Part shown: piece after piece, positions 18,677 to 27,700 of the stretch
Layout: each line of letters begins with the position of its first letter
Position numbering within the stretch: position 1 is the first letter of the stretch
Source: Flavobacterium branchiophilum NBRC 15030 = ATCC 35035
GTDB lineage: Bacteria; Bacteroidota; Bacteroidia; Flavobacteriales; Flavobacteriaceae
Length of the DNA stretch: 49,287 nt
NCBI RefSeq assembly: GCF_002217205.1
Contig: NZ_MUGT01000059.1
Location: forward strand, 1-49,287
Reading direction: 5' to 3'
Notes under the pieces: generated by a model
The model's input: the letters and a program-made list of their open reading frames with translations, nothing else
The model's database searches: none
Told to the model about the DNA's origin: nothing
Program-made: the position numbers and the translations under genes

Positions 18677-18692
18677 AATCTAAATTCATTAT

Positions 18693-18732
18693 AAAAAAAA
18701 CGCCTTAACTTGAAAATTAAGGCGTTTTTTTT
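18693..18732. terminator. bidirectional terminator between infB and the SPOR gene
   Basis: AAAAAAAACGCCTTAA pairs with TTAAGGCGTTTTTTTT around eight bases. A-runs before and T-runs after serve both converging genes. Confidence 0.93.
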
Positions 18733-18737
18733 ATGAT

Positions 18738-19127
18738 TTATTTTTTAGGTTTAATCAAAAATGCAGCAGGATACTTTTTTTTGAGTATAACCAGATTCCT
18801 CTCTGCTTCTATTCTTGTTTTAAAATTACCAATCCAAACCTTATAATTAGGTGTGTCAAACACAATGGAAGAATCGTATTCTTTATTGTTTTTTTTAACA
18901 GTTGCTAATATTTGTTTGCTATTTTCGCTGTCGCCATTATAAATTTGAATCTTGTATTGACTGTCATCAAACGTTATAGTGTTCGTTTTTCGTCTTTCTT
19001 TCAGTAATTTTTCAAAATTTTGATCCTGAATAAGTGTTGTTTTTGATTCCTGAGCAGTTGATTTTGAATAAAATAAACCCAAAAAAAGGGCTAAAATAAT
19101 GGATTTTTTTATGGTGTAAATGTTCAT
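18738..19127 (-). CDS. SPOR-domain exported protein
   Basis: This small exported protein begins MNIYTIKKSIILALFLGLFYSKSTAQ, a signal peptide. I chose this ATG at 19127 over one ten codons upstream because the signal peptide starts cleanly here. The C-terminal half matches a SPOR domain, which binds denuded peptidoglycan at division sites (YKVWIGNFKTRIEAERNLVILKKKYPAAFLIKP). Small single-SPOR proteins beside the infB-act region are familiar from flavobacteria. Role in envelope remodelling is inferred from the domain only. Confidence 0.8.
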   Translation of the reverse strand: MNIYTIKKSIILALFLGLFYSKSTAQESKTTLIQDQNFEKLLKERRKTNTITFDDSQYKIQIYNGDSENSKQILATVKKNNKEYDSSIVFDTPNYKVWIGNFKTRIEAERNLVILKKKYPAAFLIKPKK

Positions 19128-19250
19128 AAAGGATTGATTTTTATGCAAATATAACATATAAAATGCCTAATGAAAAGTTAAAGTTTATTTAGAATGACTA
19201 TAAATTAAAAATATCCTTTGTTATTGCTTTTAGGAATAGTTCTTAAATTG

Positions 19251-19258
19251 TATTTTTG
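19251..19258 (+). promoter_or_regulatory. -7 promoter box of the act-cox gene block
   Basis: TATTTTTG is a perfect TAnnTTTG, 81 bp before actA. It would leave a leader of about 75 nt. No -33 TTTG at ideal spacing is clear. Confidence 0.6.
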
Positions 19259-19339
19259 TGCAAGTTTTTAAAGAAACGCTAACGATTTCTTTATAAAACC
19301 TAATAAAACAATAATTTTTAGTCGATAATCATTAAAAAT

Positions 19340-20668
19340 ATGAAAAAGGTGGGTAACCCTAATTCGATTTCAAGGAATTTAATTTTAAGCTTAGCACTAT
19401 TGCTAAACATTTCCTTAACGTCTTTTGCTCAGAATGCTGCTCCAGCCGCAGCTCCTGCTACAGAAGCCGCTGCACCCGCAGCTGCTGGTACTGGAGACGC
19501 TGCTAAGGGTAAAGAATTGTTTAATACTAATTGTGCCGCTTGCCACAAATTAGACAAAGACATGACTGGGCCAGCACTTAGAGGGATTTCTTCTAAGGTA
19601 AGTACAGATTGGTTGTACAAATGGATTCGCAACAGCTCTCAAATGATCAAATCAGGAGATGCAGAAGCAGTCCGAGTAAGCAAAGCATATAATGGAGCAG
19701 TAATGACTGCCTTTCCTCAACTTTCGGATGCCGATATAGACAATATTATTGCCTATACCAACGAACCAAAAGCTGAAGCTCCAGCTCCAACTCCAAATGG
19801 AGGAGGCGATGTAAAAAACGCTAATGCAGGAGGTGCATCAAACAACATTGTACTTGGGGCATTGGCCGTAGTGATGTGTATTTTGATTGTAATGTTGTTT
19901 ATGGTAAACAATGTATTGTCCAAAATAGCAAAAGCAAACGGAATAGTTCCTGAACTAAAAGAAGCCAAATTACCAATTTGGAAAGCATTCGTTCAAAACC
20001 AATTTTTAGTACTAGTTTCAGCAATTATAATGCTATTATTAAGTGGTTATGTAGCCTATGGTTTCTTGATGCAAGTAGGGGTAGATCAGGATTATGAACC
20101 TATTCAACCTATTCATTATTCACACAGAATACATGCTGGAAGCAATAAAATAGATTGTAAATATTGCCACTCTTCGGCAAGGGTAAGTAAAAATGCAGGC
20201 ATACCATCATTAAATGTTTGTATGAATTGCCATAAAAATATCAGTGAAGTATCTGATACTACAGCAACTGCCGAACATTCTAAAGCTTTTTACGACGGAG
20301 AAATCCAAAAATTATACAAAGCCGTAGGATGGGATGGTACTAAATATACTGGAAAAACAGAGCCAGTAAAATGGGTTCGTATTCATAACCTTCAAGATTT
20401 TGTTTATTTCAATCACTCACAACACGTTTCTGTGGCAGGGGTAGAATGTCAAACTTGTCATGGTCCAGTTCAAACGTATGAAGTAATGAAACAATTTGCT
20501 CCATTGACAATGGGCTGGTGTGTGGACTGTCATAGAAAGACAGATGTTAAAATGGAAGGCAATGCGTATTATACAAAAATACACGAAGAACTTTCTAAAA
20601 AATATGGTGTAGAAAAATTAACTGCTGCACAAATGGGTGGTTTAGAATGTGGAAAATGCCACTACTAA
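19340..20668 (+). CDS. actA: alternative complex III subunit ActA, with an N-terminal fused cytochrome c domain
   Basis: This multiheme cytochrome subunit of the quinol:cytochrome c/oxidase oxidoreductase is exported and membrane-anchored. It has 442 residues. A signal peptide (about 1-30) is followed by an Ala/Pro-rich stretch and a monoheme cytochrome c domain with CAACH at 65-69 and a probable Met ligand in NGAVMTAFP. Two membrane segments follow at about 165-190 and 222-242. The pentaheme ActA domain carries CKYCH, CMNCH, CQTCH, CVDCH and CGKCH. Total heme sites are six, one more than the pentaheme core. First gene of the block. Confidence 0.93.
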   Translation: MKKVGNPNSISRNLILSLALLLNISLTSFAQNAAPAAAPATEAAAPAAAGTGDAAKGKELFNTNCAACHKLDKDMTGPALRGISSKVSTDWLYKWIRNSSQMIKSGDAEAVRVSKAYNGAVMTAFPQLSDADIDNIIAYTNEPKAEAPAPTPNGGGDVKNANAGGASNNIVLGALAVVMCILIVMLFMVNNVLSKIAKANGIVPELKEAKLPIWKAFVQNQFLVLVSAIIMLLLSGYVAYGFLMQVGVDQDYEPIQPIHYSHRIHAGSNKIDCKYCHSSARVSKNAGIPSLNVCMNCHKNISEVSDTTATAEHSKAFYDGEIQKLYKAVGWDGTKYTGKTEPVKWVRIHNLQDFVYFNHSQHVSVAGVECQTCHGPVQTYEVMKQFAPLTMGWCVDCHRKTDVKMEGNAYYTKIHEELSKKYGVEKLTAAQMGGLECGKCHY

Positions 20669-20741
20669 ATGAATTGGCTACATTACTACCAAATTTTAAA
20701 TAGATAATAGAAAAGAATAAACGAATTAATTATAAAAAAAT

Positions 20742-23700
20742 ATGTCATCAAACAAAAAATACTGGCAAAGTGTTGAAGAACTAAAAGAAAATAGTTCTAT
20801 TGTTGAGACACTTAGAAATAACGAGTTTGTTGAAGAAATTCCAACCGATGAATTTTTAGGTGATAAAGAGTCTTTATCTTCTTCTTCAACTACAAGACGT
20901 GATTTCTTAAAGTATGTTGGATTTAGTACAGCCGCTGCAACTTTAGCTGCTTGCGAAGGTCCAGTACACAAGTCGATACCTTATGTTGTTCAACCAGAGC
21001 AAATCATTCCTGGCGTTGCAGATTATTATGCAACAACTGTTTTTGACGGTTTTGATTTTGCAAACCTTTTAGTGAAAACAAGAGAAGGCCGACCAATTAA
21101 AATTGAAAACAATACCATAGCAGGAGCTAAATTTGCTGCAAATGCAAGAGTTCATGCTTCTATATTATCCTTATATGATAGTATGAGATTGAAAAATCCT
21201 ACTATTGCAGGAAAAAATGTTGCTTGGAATGAAGTAGATGCCAAAGTTAAAGCTAGTATCGCAGAAGCTAAAGCAAAAGGAAAACAAGTTGTGTTATTAA
21301 CCAACACGCTTGCAAGTCCTTCAACAGAAAAATTAATTGCTGAGTTTATTAATGCCAATCCAAATGCTAAACACGTTGTTTACGATGCAGTGTCTGCTTC
21401 TGAAGCGTTAGACGCTTTCCAATTGGTATATGGTGAAAGAGCATTGGTAGATTATGATTTTTCTAAAGCTTCAGTAATTGTTTCTGTTGGTGCAGACATT
21501 TTAGGAGATTGGCAAGGGGGAAATTATGCTACTGGCTATGCTCAAGGAAGAGTTCCTAAAAATAAAATAATGTCTAAACACTTCCAGTTTGAAGCAAATA
21601 TGTCATTATCTGGAGCAGCAGCTGATAAAAGAATTCCAATGTCTGCAGCAGTTCAAAAACAAGCTTTAGTACAGCTTTATAATGTTGTAACTGGTGCTTC
21701 AAACGCAGTAACATTAGACGAAAAAGTTAAAGCTGAAGTTAATAAAGCAGCCCAACAACTTAAAGCCGCTGGTTCAAAAGGAGTTTTGGTATCTGGTTTG
21801 CAAGATGTAAATGCTCAATTATTGGTAATAGCAATTAATAACGCATTAGCAAGCGAATCTTTTAATACAAACGGTACCAGACAAATAAGAAAAGGTGCCA
21901 CAGTTCAAGTAAATCAACTGATTAACGACATGAAAGCTGGACTTGTGCATACGTTGATTATGAGTGGTGTAAATCCTGTTTATTCTTTACCAAATGCTAA
22001 AGATTTTGTGGAAGGACTTAAAAAAGTTTCCCTTTCAACAACCTTTACTCTCAAAGAAGACGAAACAGCATTAGTTTCTAATATTGCAGCAGCAGCTCCT
22101 CATTTTTTAGAAGCTTGGGGAGATGTAGCTATTACAAAAGGGTCTTATGCTTTAACGCAACCTACAATCAGACCTTTATTTAATACCAAACAATTTCAAG
22201 AATGCTTATTAGCGTGGAATAACAACCCAATGTCTTATTATGATTACTTGAAATCAGTATCTGCATCTTATATTGCTGGATCAACATGGAATCAAGTATT
22301 GCATGATGGTGTTTACGTTGGTGTTGCTTCTGGATCAAGTGCTGCTCCAGGATCATTTTCATATAGTCAAGCTGCTTCTATTTTATCACAATCAAAACCA
22401 AGTGCTGATTTTGAATTGAATTTATATACCAAAACGGGTATGGGCGATGGACAACATGCCAACAACCCTTGGTTACAAGAATTCCCTGATCCAATTACAA
22501 GAGTGTCTTGGGATAATTATGCTACTATTTCTCAAAAAGATGCTAAGGCATTAGGATTAGAAAATGAAATAGTTGCAAATGGTGGTTTAAATGGTAGTTA
22601 TCTAAACCTTGAAGTAAATGGCGTAAAATTGGAAAATATTCCAGTTATTGTTCAGCCAGGCCAAGCAGAAAAAACTATTGGACTTGCTTTAGGATATGGA
22701 AAAAAAGCAGGATTAAAAGAAGAAATGCAAGTAGGATTGAATGCTTATACCTTGTATAAAAATTTGAATGCTACTCAAACAGCCAAAGCTACCAAAGCTG
22801 ACGGAACACATGAGTTTGCTTGTGTTCAAGGTCAAAAAACTTTGATGGGTAGAGGCGATATTTTAAAAGAAACGACACTTACAATTTTCAATACAAAAGA
22901 TGCTGAAGAATGGAATGAACCTGTGAAAGTTTCATTAGATCACAAAGAGGTAGATGCAAAAACTGTTGATTTGTGGGATTCATTTGACCGTTCAAAAGGA
23001 CATCATTTTAATTTATCAATAGATTTGAACGCTTGTACAGGTTGTGGAGCTTGCGTAATAGCTTGTCATGCTGAAAACAATGTTCCTGTAGTTGGTAAAT
23101 CTGAAGTAAGACGTTCACGTGATATGCATTGGTTGAGAATTGACAGGTATTATTCTTCAGAAGATACTTTTGCTCAAGATGATGAGAAAAAAGATGGCTT
23201 TGATGGCTTATTCGGGGATAAAGGTTCATTAGGAGGATTTGGCCAAATGGAACATGCTTCTGCCAATCCACAAGTGGCATTTCAACCAGTAATGTGTCAG
23301 CATTGTAACCACGCACCATGCGAAACGGTTTGTCCAGTTGCGGCAACTTCACATGGTCGTCAAGGACAAAATCAAATGGCATACAACAGATGTGTGGGTA
23401 CTCGTTATTGTGCTAACAACTGTCCGTATAAAGTGAGAAGATTCAACTGGTTCTTGTACAGCAAAAACAGTGAATTTGACTACCACATGAATGATGATTT
23501 AGGGCGTATGGTTGTAAACCCAGACGTAAATGTTCGTTCAAGAGGGGTAATGGAAAAATGTTCAATGTGTATTCAAAAAACACAATTGACTATATTAACA
23601 GCTAAAAAAGAAGGCCGACCAGTTGCTGATGGAGAATTCCAAACAGCATGTTCAAGTGCTTGTCAAACAGGAGCTATGATTTTTGGAGACGTAAACGACA

Positions 23701-23810
23701 AAGAAAGTCATATCGCAAAATTAGCTGAAGACAAAAGAATGTACCATTTACTGGATCATATTGGCACAAAACCAAATGTGATTTATCAAGTAAAAGTCAG
23801 AAATACTTAG
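20742..23810 (+). CDS. actB: alternative complex III subunit ActB (molybdopterin-oxidoreductase-like plus iron-sulfur domains)
   Basis: This is the large 1022-residue periplasmic subunit. A late twin-arginine motif (RRDFLK at 52-57, followed by ATLAAC) suggests Tat export and possible lipid attachment. Residues about 90-720 resemble a molybdopterin oxidoreductase that, in known ActB proteins, carries no molybdenum cofactor. The C-terminal part binds clusters through CTGCGACVIACH, CQHCNHAPCETVCP, CVGTRYCANNCP and CSMC. It passes electrons between the quinol-oxidising membrane subunits and the ActA hemes. Gene order actA-B-C-D-E-F is canonical. Confidence 0.95.
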   Translation: MSSNKKYWQSVEELKENSSIVETLRNNEFVEEIPTDEFLGDKESLSSSSTTRRDFLKYVGFSTAAATLAACEGPVHKSIPYVVQPEQIIPGVADYYATTVFDGFDFANLLVKTREGRPIKIENNTIAGAKFAANARVHASILSLYDSMRLKNPTIAGKNVAWNEVDAKVKASIAEAKAKGKQVVLLTNTLASPSTEKLIAEFINANPNAKHVVYDAVSASEALDAFQLVYGERALVDYDFSKASVIVSVGADILGDWQGGNYATGYAQGRVPKNKIMSKHFQFEANMSLSGAAADKRIPMSAAVQKQALVQLYNVVTGASNAVTLDEKVKAEVNKAAQQLKAAGSKGVLVSGLQDVNAQLLVIAINNALASESFNTNGTRQIRKGATVQVNQLINDMKAGLVHTLIMSGVNPVYSLPNAKDFVEGLKKVSLSTTFTLKEDETALVSNIAAAAPHFLEAWGDVAITKGSYALTQPTIRPLFNTKQFQECLLAWNNNPMSYYDYLKSVSASYIAGSTWNQVLHDGVYVGVASGSSAAPGSFSYSQAASILSQSKPSADFELNLYTKTGMGDGQHANNPWLQEFPDPITRVSWDNYATISQKDAKALGLENEIVANGGLNGSYLNLEVNGVKLENIPVIVQPGQAEKTIGLALGYGKKAGLKEEMQVGLNAYTLYKNLNATQTAKATKADGTHEFACVQGQKTLMGRGDILKETTLTIFNTKDAEEWNEPVKVSLDHKEVDAKTVDLWDSFDRSKGHHFNLSIDLNACTGCGACVIACHAENNVPVVGKSEVRRSRDMHWLRIDRYYSSEDTFAQDDEKKDGFDGLFGDKGSLGGFGQMEHASANPQVAFQPVMCQHCNHAPCETVCPVAATSHGRQGQNQMAYNRCVGTRYCANNCPYKVRRFNWFLYSKNSEFDYHMNDDLGRMVVNPDVNVRSRGVMEKCSMCIQKTQLTILTAKKEGRPVADGEFQTACSSACQTGAMIFGDVNDKESHIAKLAEDKRMYHLLDHIGTKPNVIYQVKVRNT

Positions 23811-23843
23811 AATTATTATTAATTTAGAAATACTATAAAGGAT

Positions 23844-25247
23844 ATGTCGTCTCATTACGAAGCACCCATAAGAAAACCCTTAGTTATAGGTGATAAAAGC
23901 TATCATGATGTAACAATAGATGTAGCAGCACCTGTAGAAGGTAGAGCAAACAAACAATGGTGGACTGTATTTACAATTGCCTTAACAGCATTCCTTTGGG
24001 GATTAGGTTGCATTTTATATACAGTTTCAGAAGGAATTGGAACATGGGGATTAAATAAAACAGTTGGTTGGGCATGGGATATTACTAACTTCGTTTGGTG
24101 GGTTGGTATTGGTCATGCTGGAACTCTTATCTCGGCAGTATTGCTATTATTCCGTCAAAAATGGAGAATGGCAATCAACCGTTCAGCAGAAGCAATGACC
24201 ATTTTTTCGGTTGTTCAAGCAGGTTTATTCCCAATTATACACATGGGTCGCCCTTGGTTAGGATATTGGGTATTGCCAATACCAAATCAGTTTGGTTCAT
24301 TATGGGTTAATTTTAACTCTCCATTACTTTGGGACGTGTTTGCAATTTCTACTTATTTATCTGTTTCATTGGTTTTTTGGTGGACAGGTTTGTTACCAGA
24401 TTTTGCCATGTTGAGAGACAGAGCTGTAACTCCTTTTAATAAAAAAGTATATGGTATATTGTCTTTTGGATGGAGTGGTAGAGCAAAAGATTGGCAAAGA
24501 TTTGAAGAAGTTTCATTAGTTTTAGCGGGTTTAGCAACTCCATTGGTTTTATCAGTACATACAATTGTATCTATGGACTTTGCAACTTCTGTCATTCCAG
24601 GTTGGCACACCACGATTTTCCCTCCATATTTCGTTGCTGGAGCGGTATTTTCAGGATTTGCAATGGTAAATACGTTGCTTATTATTATGAGAAAAGTTTC
24701 TAATTTGGAAGCCTATATTACTTTACAGCATATCGAATTGATGAACATTGTAATCATGATTACGGGTTCTATTGTGGGAGTTGCTTATATCACGGAGTTG
24801 TTTATTGCTTGGTATTCTGGAGTGGAATATGAACAATATGCTTTCTTAAATAGAGCAACAGGACCTTATGCTTGGGCATATTGGGCTATGATGACTTGTA
24901 ATGTGTTTTCGCCTCAATTTATGTGGTTTAAAAAATTAAGAACAAGTATCATGTTTTCGTTTGTAATTTCAATTGTAGTAAATATTGGAATGTGGTTTGA
25001 ACGTTTTGTAATTATTGTAACGTCTTTGCACAGAGATTACTTGCCATCTTCTTGGACTATGTTTTCGCCAACATTTGTAGATATTGGTATATTTATCGGA
25101 ACAATTGGATTCTTCTTTGTATTATTCCTTTTATATGCTCGTTCTTTCCCAGTGATAGCACAAGCAGAGGTAAAAACTATATTGAAGTCATCAGGAGAGT
25201 ATTATAAAAAACGTAGAGAAGCAAATAAAGATTCACATCATGAGTAA
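23844..25247 (+). CDS. actC: alternative complex III subunit ActC (NrfD/PsrC-like quinol-binding membrane protein)
   Basis: This integral membrane protein of 467 residues has about ten hydrophobic segments (for example WWTVFTIALTAFLWGLGCIL, VGIGHAGTLISAVLLLF and FIGTIGFFFVLFLLYARSFP). It belongs to the NrfD/PsrC family, which binds the quinol near the positive membrane face. The conserved VGIGHAGT and VHTIVSMDFATSVIPGWHTT blocks are present. It is 33 bp after actB and overlaps actD by 8 bp, so the two are co-translated. Confidence 0.95.
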   Translation: MSSHYEAPIRKPLVIGDKSYHDVTIDVAAPVEGRANKQWWTVFTIALTAFLWGLGCILYTVSEGIGTWGLNKTVGWAWDITNFVWWVGIGHAGTLISAVLLLFRQKWRMAINRSAEAMTIFSVVQAGLFPIIHMGRPWLGYWVLPIPNQFGSLWVNFNSPLLWDVFAISTYLSVSLVFWWTGLLPDFAMLRDRAVTPFNKKVYGILSFGWSGRAKDWQRFEEVSLVLAGLATPLVLSVHTIVSMDFATSVIPGWHTTIFPPYFVAGAVFSGFAMVNTLLIIMRKVSNLEAYITLQHIELMNIVIMITGSIVGVAYITELFIAWYSGVEYEQYAFLNRATGPYAWAYWAMMTCNVFSPQFMWFKKLRTSIMFSFVISIVVNIGMWFERFVIIVTSLHRDYLPSSWTMFSPTFVDIGIFIGTIGFFFVLFLLYARSFPVIAQAEVKTILKSSGEYYKKRREANKDSHHE

Positions 25248-25764
25248 TAAAGTTATATATGCCATTTATAATGATGATGACATTTTAATGGATGCCGTAA
25301 AAAAAACACGTGCAGCACATCATCATATCGAAGAAGTTTTTTCACCATTTCCTGTACATGGTTTGGATAAAGCCATGGGATTAGCCCCCTCTAGAATAGC
25401 CATTTGTGCTTTTATATATGGGCTTATTGGAATGTCTTTTGGAACATTTATGATGGATTATATTATGATTCAAGATTGGCCACAAGATATTGGAGGAAAA
25501 CCAAGTTTTAGTTATTTGGAAAACATGCCAGCATTTGTTCCAATTATGTTTGAAGAAACTGTATTTTTTGCAGCTCACTTAATGGTTATTACTTTTTATA
25601 TGCGAAGTAAGTTATGGCCATTTAAAGAAGCAGAAAATCCTGATGTAAGAACCACAGATGACCACTTTTTAATGGAAGTGGCTGTAAATAATAACGAAGA
25701 TGAACTAGCTTCTTTCCTGAAAACTACAGGTGCTATTGAAGTTACAATCATTGAAAAGCATTAA
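25240..25764 (+). CDS. actD: alternative complex III subunit ActD (DUF3341)
   Basis: This 174-residue membrane protein of the DUF3341 family is an accessory subunit with two transmembrane helices. The helices lie at about 45-70 (SRIAICAFIYGLIGMSFGTF) and 92-116 (MFEETVFFAAHLMVITFYM). A short cytoplasmic N-terminal fold precedes them (KVIYAIYNDDDILMDAVKKT … SPFPVHGLDKAMG), the typical ActD pattern. The start overlaps the end of actC. Confidence 0.93.
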   Translation: MSNKVIYAIYNDDDILMDAVKKTRAAHHHIEEVFSPFPVHGLDKAMGLAPSRIAICAFIYGLIGMSFGTFMMDYIMIQDWPQDIGGKPSFSYLENMPAFVPIMFEETVFFAAHLMVITFYMRSKLWPFKEAENPDVRTTDDHFLMEVAVNNNEDELASFLKTTGAIEVTIIEKH

Positions 25765-25771
25765 TATAGAT

Positions 25772-26332
25772 ATGAAAAATATATATAAAATTGCCGCCAT
25801 TTTGAGTTTATCAATAGGATTTACATCTTGTCATGATAAGTCAGAGCCAAACTACCAATACATGCCAAACATGTATGAATCTGTAGCTTATGAAACGTAT
25901 TCTGAATCAGATGCCTTTAAATCTCAACGTGGTTTAGCTGGTAAAGAAGGTCAGTTACCTGCAATTGGAACTATTAAAAGAGGTTTTGTACCTTATGAAT
26001 ATCCCAATACAACTGCAGGATATGATGCTGCAAAATTAAATTTGAAGTCGCCTTTAGATTCTATTTCTGAAAAAGATATGGACAAAGCTAAAGAACTTTA
26101 TGGAATTTATTGTGCCATTTGTCATGGGGAAGCTGGAGATGGTAAAGGCAAATTGGTTACTCAAGGTAAATTTTTGGGTGTACCAAGTTATAAAGACAGA
26201 CCTATTACGGAAGGTAGTATATTTCACGTTGAAACTTATGGTTTGAATGCTATGGGTTCTCATGCTAACCAATTGAATACCAACGAAAGATGGTTAGTTG
26301 CAGCCTACGTATTAAAACTAAAAAATCAATAA
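25772..26332 (+). CDS. actE: alternative complex III subunit ActE (monoheme cytochrome c lipoprotein)
   Basis: This is a 186-residue lipoprotein cytochrome. I chose the start at 25772, seven bases after the actD stop, because it gives a clean signal with lipobox GFTSC (Cys 20). An upstream in-frame start inside actD would add 14 residues before it. One heme site, CAICH, is near 114-118, with a likely distal Met in NAMGSHANQ. It completes the cytochrome part of complex III and hands electrons toward cytochrome oxidase. Confidence 0.94.
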   Translation: MKNIYKIAAILSLSIGFTSCHDKSEPNYQYMPNMYESVAYETYSESDAFKSQRGLAGKEGQLPAIGTIKRGFVPYEYPNTTAGYDAAKLNLKSPLDSISEKDMDKAKELYGIYCAICHGEAGDGKGKLVTQGKFLGVPSYKDRPITEGSIFHVETYGLNAMGSHANQLNTNERWLVAAYVLKLKNQ

Positions 26333-26358
26333 TTGTAAAACAACTTATCTAATTTGAT

Positions 26359-27681
26359 ATGTACACATTTTCTAGTAAATTAAAGACATTTTCACTTATC
26401 CTGATGGTAATCGGTATCTTAGGGATAGGTATAGGTTTTATTTCTGCACCAAAAGATATTCAAGAAGTTGAACATATTTTATCGGCAGAATCACACGGAC
26501 ATGAAGGTGCAACTGCACATGAAGTCAAAAAACATGATGCAAAAGCTGAAGCGGAACACAAAGAACATTTAGAGCACGTTTTGGGTCAATTGCAAAACAA
26601 ACCTTGGGCTGCATTGTACGTAGCTTGTATCTTTTTCATGTTGCTATCCTTAGGTGTTTTAGCTTTTTATGCTATTCAACAAGTTGCTCAAGCAGGTTGG
26701 TCACCAGTTTTGTTTAGAGTAATGCAAGGTATTACAGCTTATTTGCCAGTAGCTTCTGTAATCTTTTTTATTATATTGTTGCTCTCTGGCTTGCATTTTA
26801 ATCACTTATTTGCATGGTTGCATGAAGGTGTTACCGATCCTAAGAGTCATCATTTTGACAAAATTATTACAGGTAAATCTGGCTATTTAAACTTTCCTTT
26901 TTGGATTATTAGAGCAGCTATCTTTTTAATAGGATGGAATGTGTATAGACATTTTTCAAGAAAAAACTGTTTAGCTCAAGATGAGTCAAATGACAACTCT
27001 TTTTTCAAAAAGAATTTCAATATCTCAGCTATGTTTTTAGTATTTTTTATTGTTTCAGAATCCATTATGTCATGGGACTGGATCATGTCTATTGATCCAC
27101 ATTGGTCTAGTACATTGTTTGGTTGGTATGTTTTTGCTAGCTTTTTTGTTAGTGGAATTACAACTATATGTATGGTAACTTTAATTTTGAAAGCACAAGG
27201 ATACCTAGAACATGTAAATACTAGCCACATTCACGATTTAGCAAAATTCATGTTTGGTATTAGCGTATTTTGGACATATTTATGGTTCTCTCAATTTATG
27301 TTGATATGGTATGCTGATATTCCTGAAGAAACTACCTATTTCTTTACCAGAATTCAGTATTATAATTTACCATTCTTTGGAGCTGTGGCTATGAATTTCT
27401 TATTTCCTGTTTTGATTTTGATTAATACTGATTTTAAACGAATTACTTGGGTTTTGGTTATGGCAGGTACAGTAATATTATTAGGTCATTATGTTGATTT
27501 TTTCAATATGATTATGCCAGGAACAGTAGGTACTCAATGGTTCATTGGAATACCTGAAATAAGTGCTATATTATTCTTCTTAGGTTTATTTATTTTTGTA
27601 GTTTTCAATGCTCTTTCAAAAGCACCGTTATTACCAAAAAGAAACCCATTTATTGAGGAAAGTAAACATTTTCATTATTAA
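26359..27681 (+). CDS. actF: alternative complex III subunit ActF (second NrfD-like membrane subunit)
   Basis: This 440-residue membrane protein has about ten helices and is the paralogue-like partner of ActC. A His/Glu-rich loop follows the first helix (about 40-75, with HGHEGATAHEVKKHDAKAE). Conserved blocks include SIMSWDWIMSIDPHWSSTLFGWYVF and FMLIWYADIPEETTYF. In ACIII, ActF packs with ActC and has been discussed as a proton path. It lies 26 bp after actE and 19 bp before coxB. Confidence 0.94.
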   Translation: MYTFSSKLKTFSLILMVIGILGIGIGFISAPKDIQEVEHILSAESHGHEGATAHEVKKHDAKAEAEHKEHLEHVLGQLQNKPWAALYVACIFFMLLSLGVLAFYAIQQVAQAGWSPVLFRVMQGITAYLPVASVIFFIILLLSGLHFNHLFAWLHEGVTDPKSHHFDKIITGKSGYLNFPFWIIRAAIFLIGWNVYRHFSRKNCLAQDESNDNSFFKKNFNISAMFLVFFIVSESIMSWDWIMSIDPHWSSTLFGWYVFASFFVSGITTICMVTLILKAQGYLEHVNTSHIHDLAKFMFGISVFWTYLWFSQFMLIWYADIPEETTYFFTRIQYYNLPFFGAVAMNFLFPVLILINTDFKRITWVLVMAGTVILLGHYVDFFNMIMPGTVGTQWFIGIPEISAILFFLGLFIFVVFNALSKAPLLPKRNPFIEESKHFHY

Positions 27682-27700
27682 TACTTAAAAGAAAAATTAA

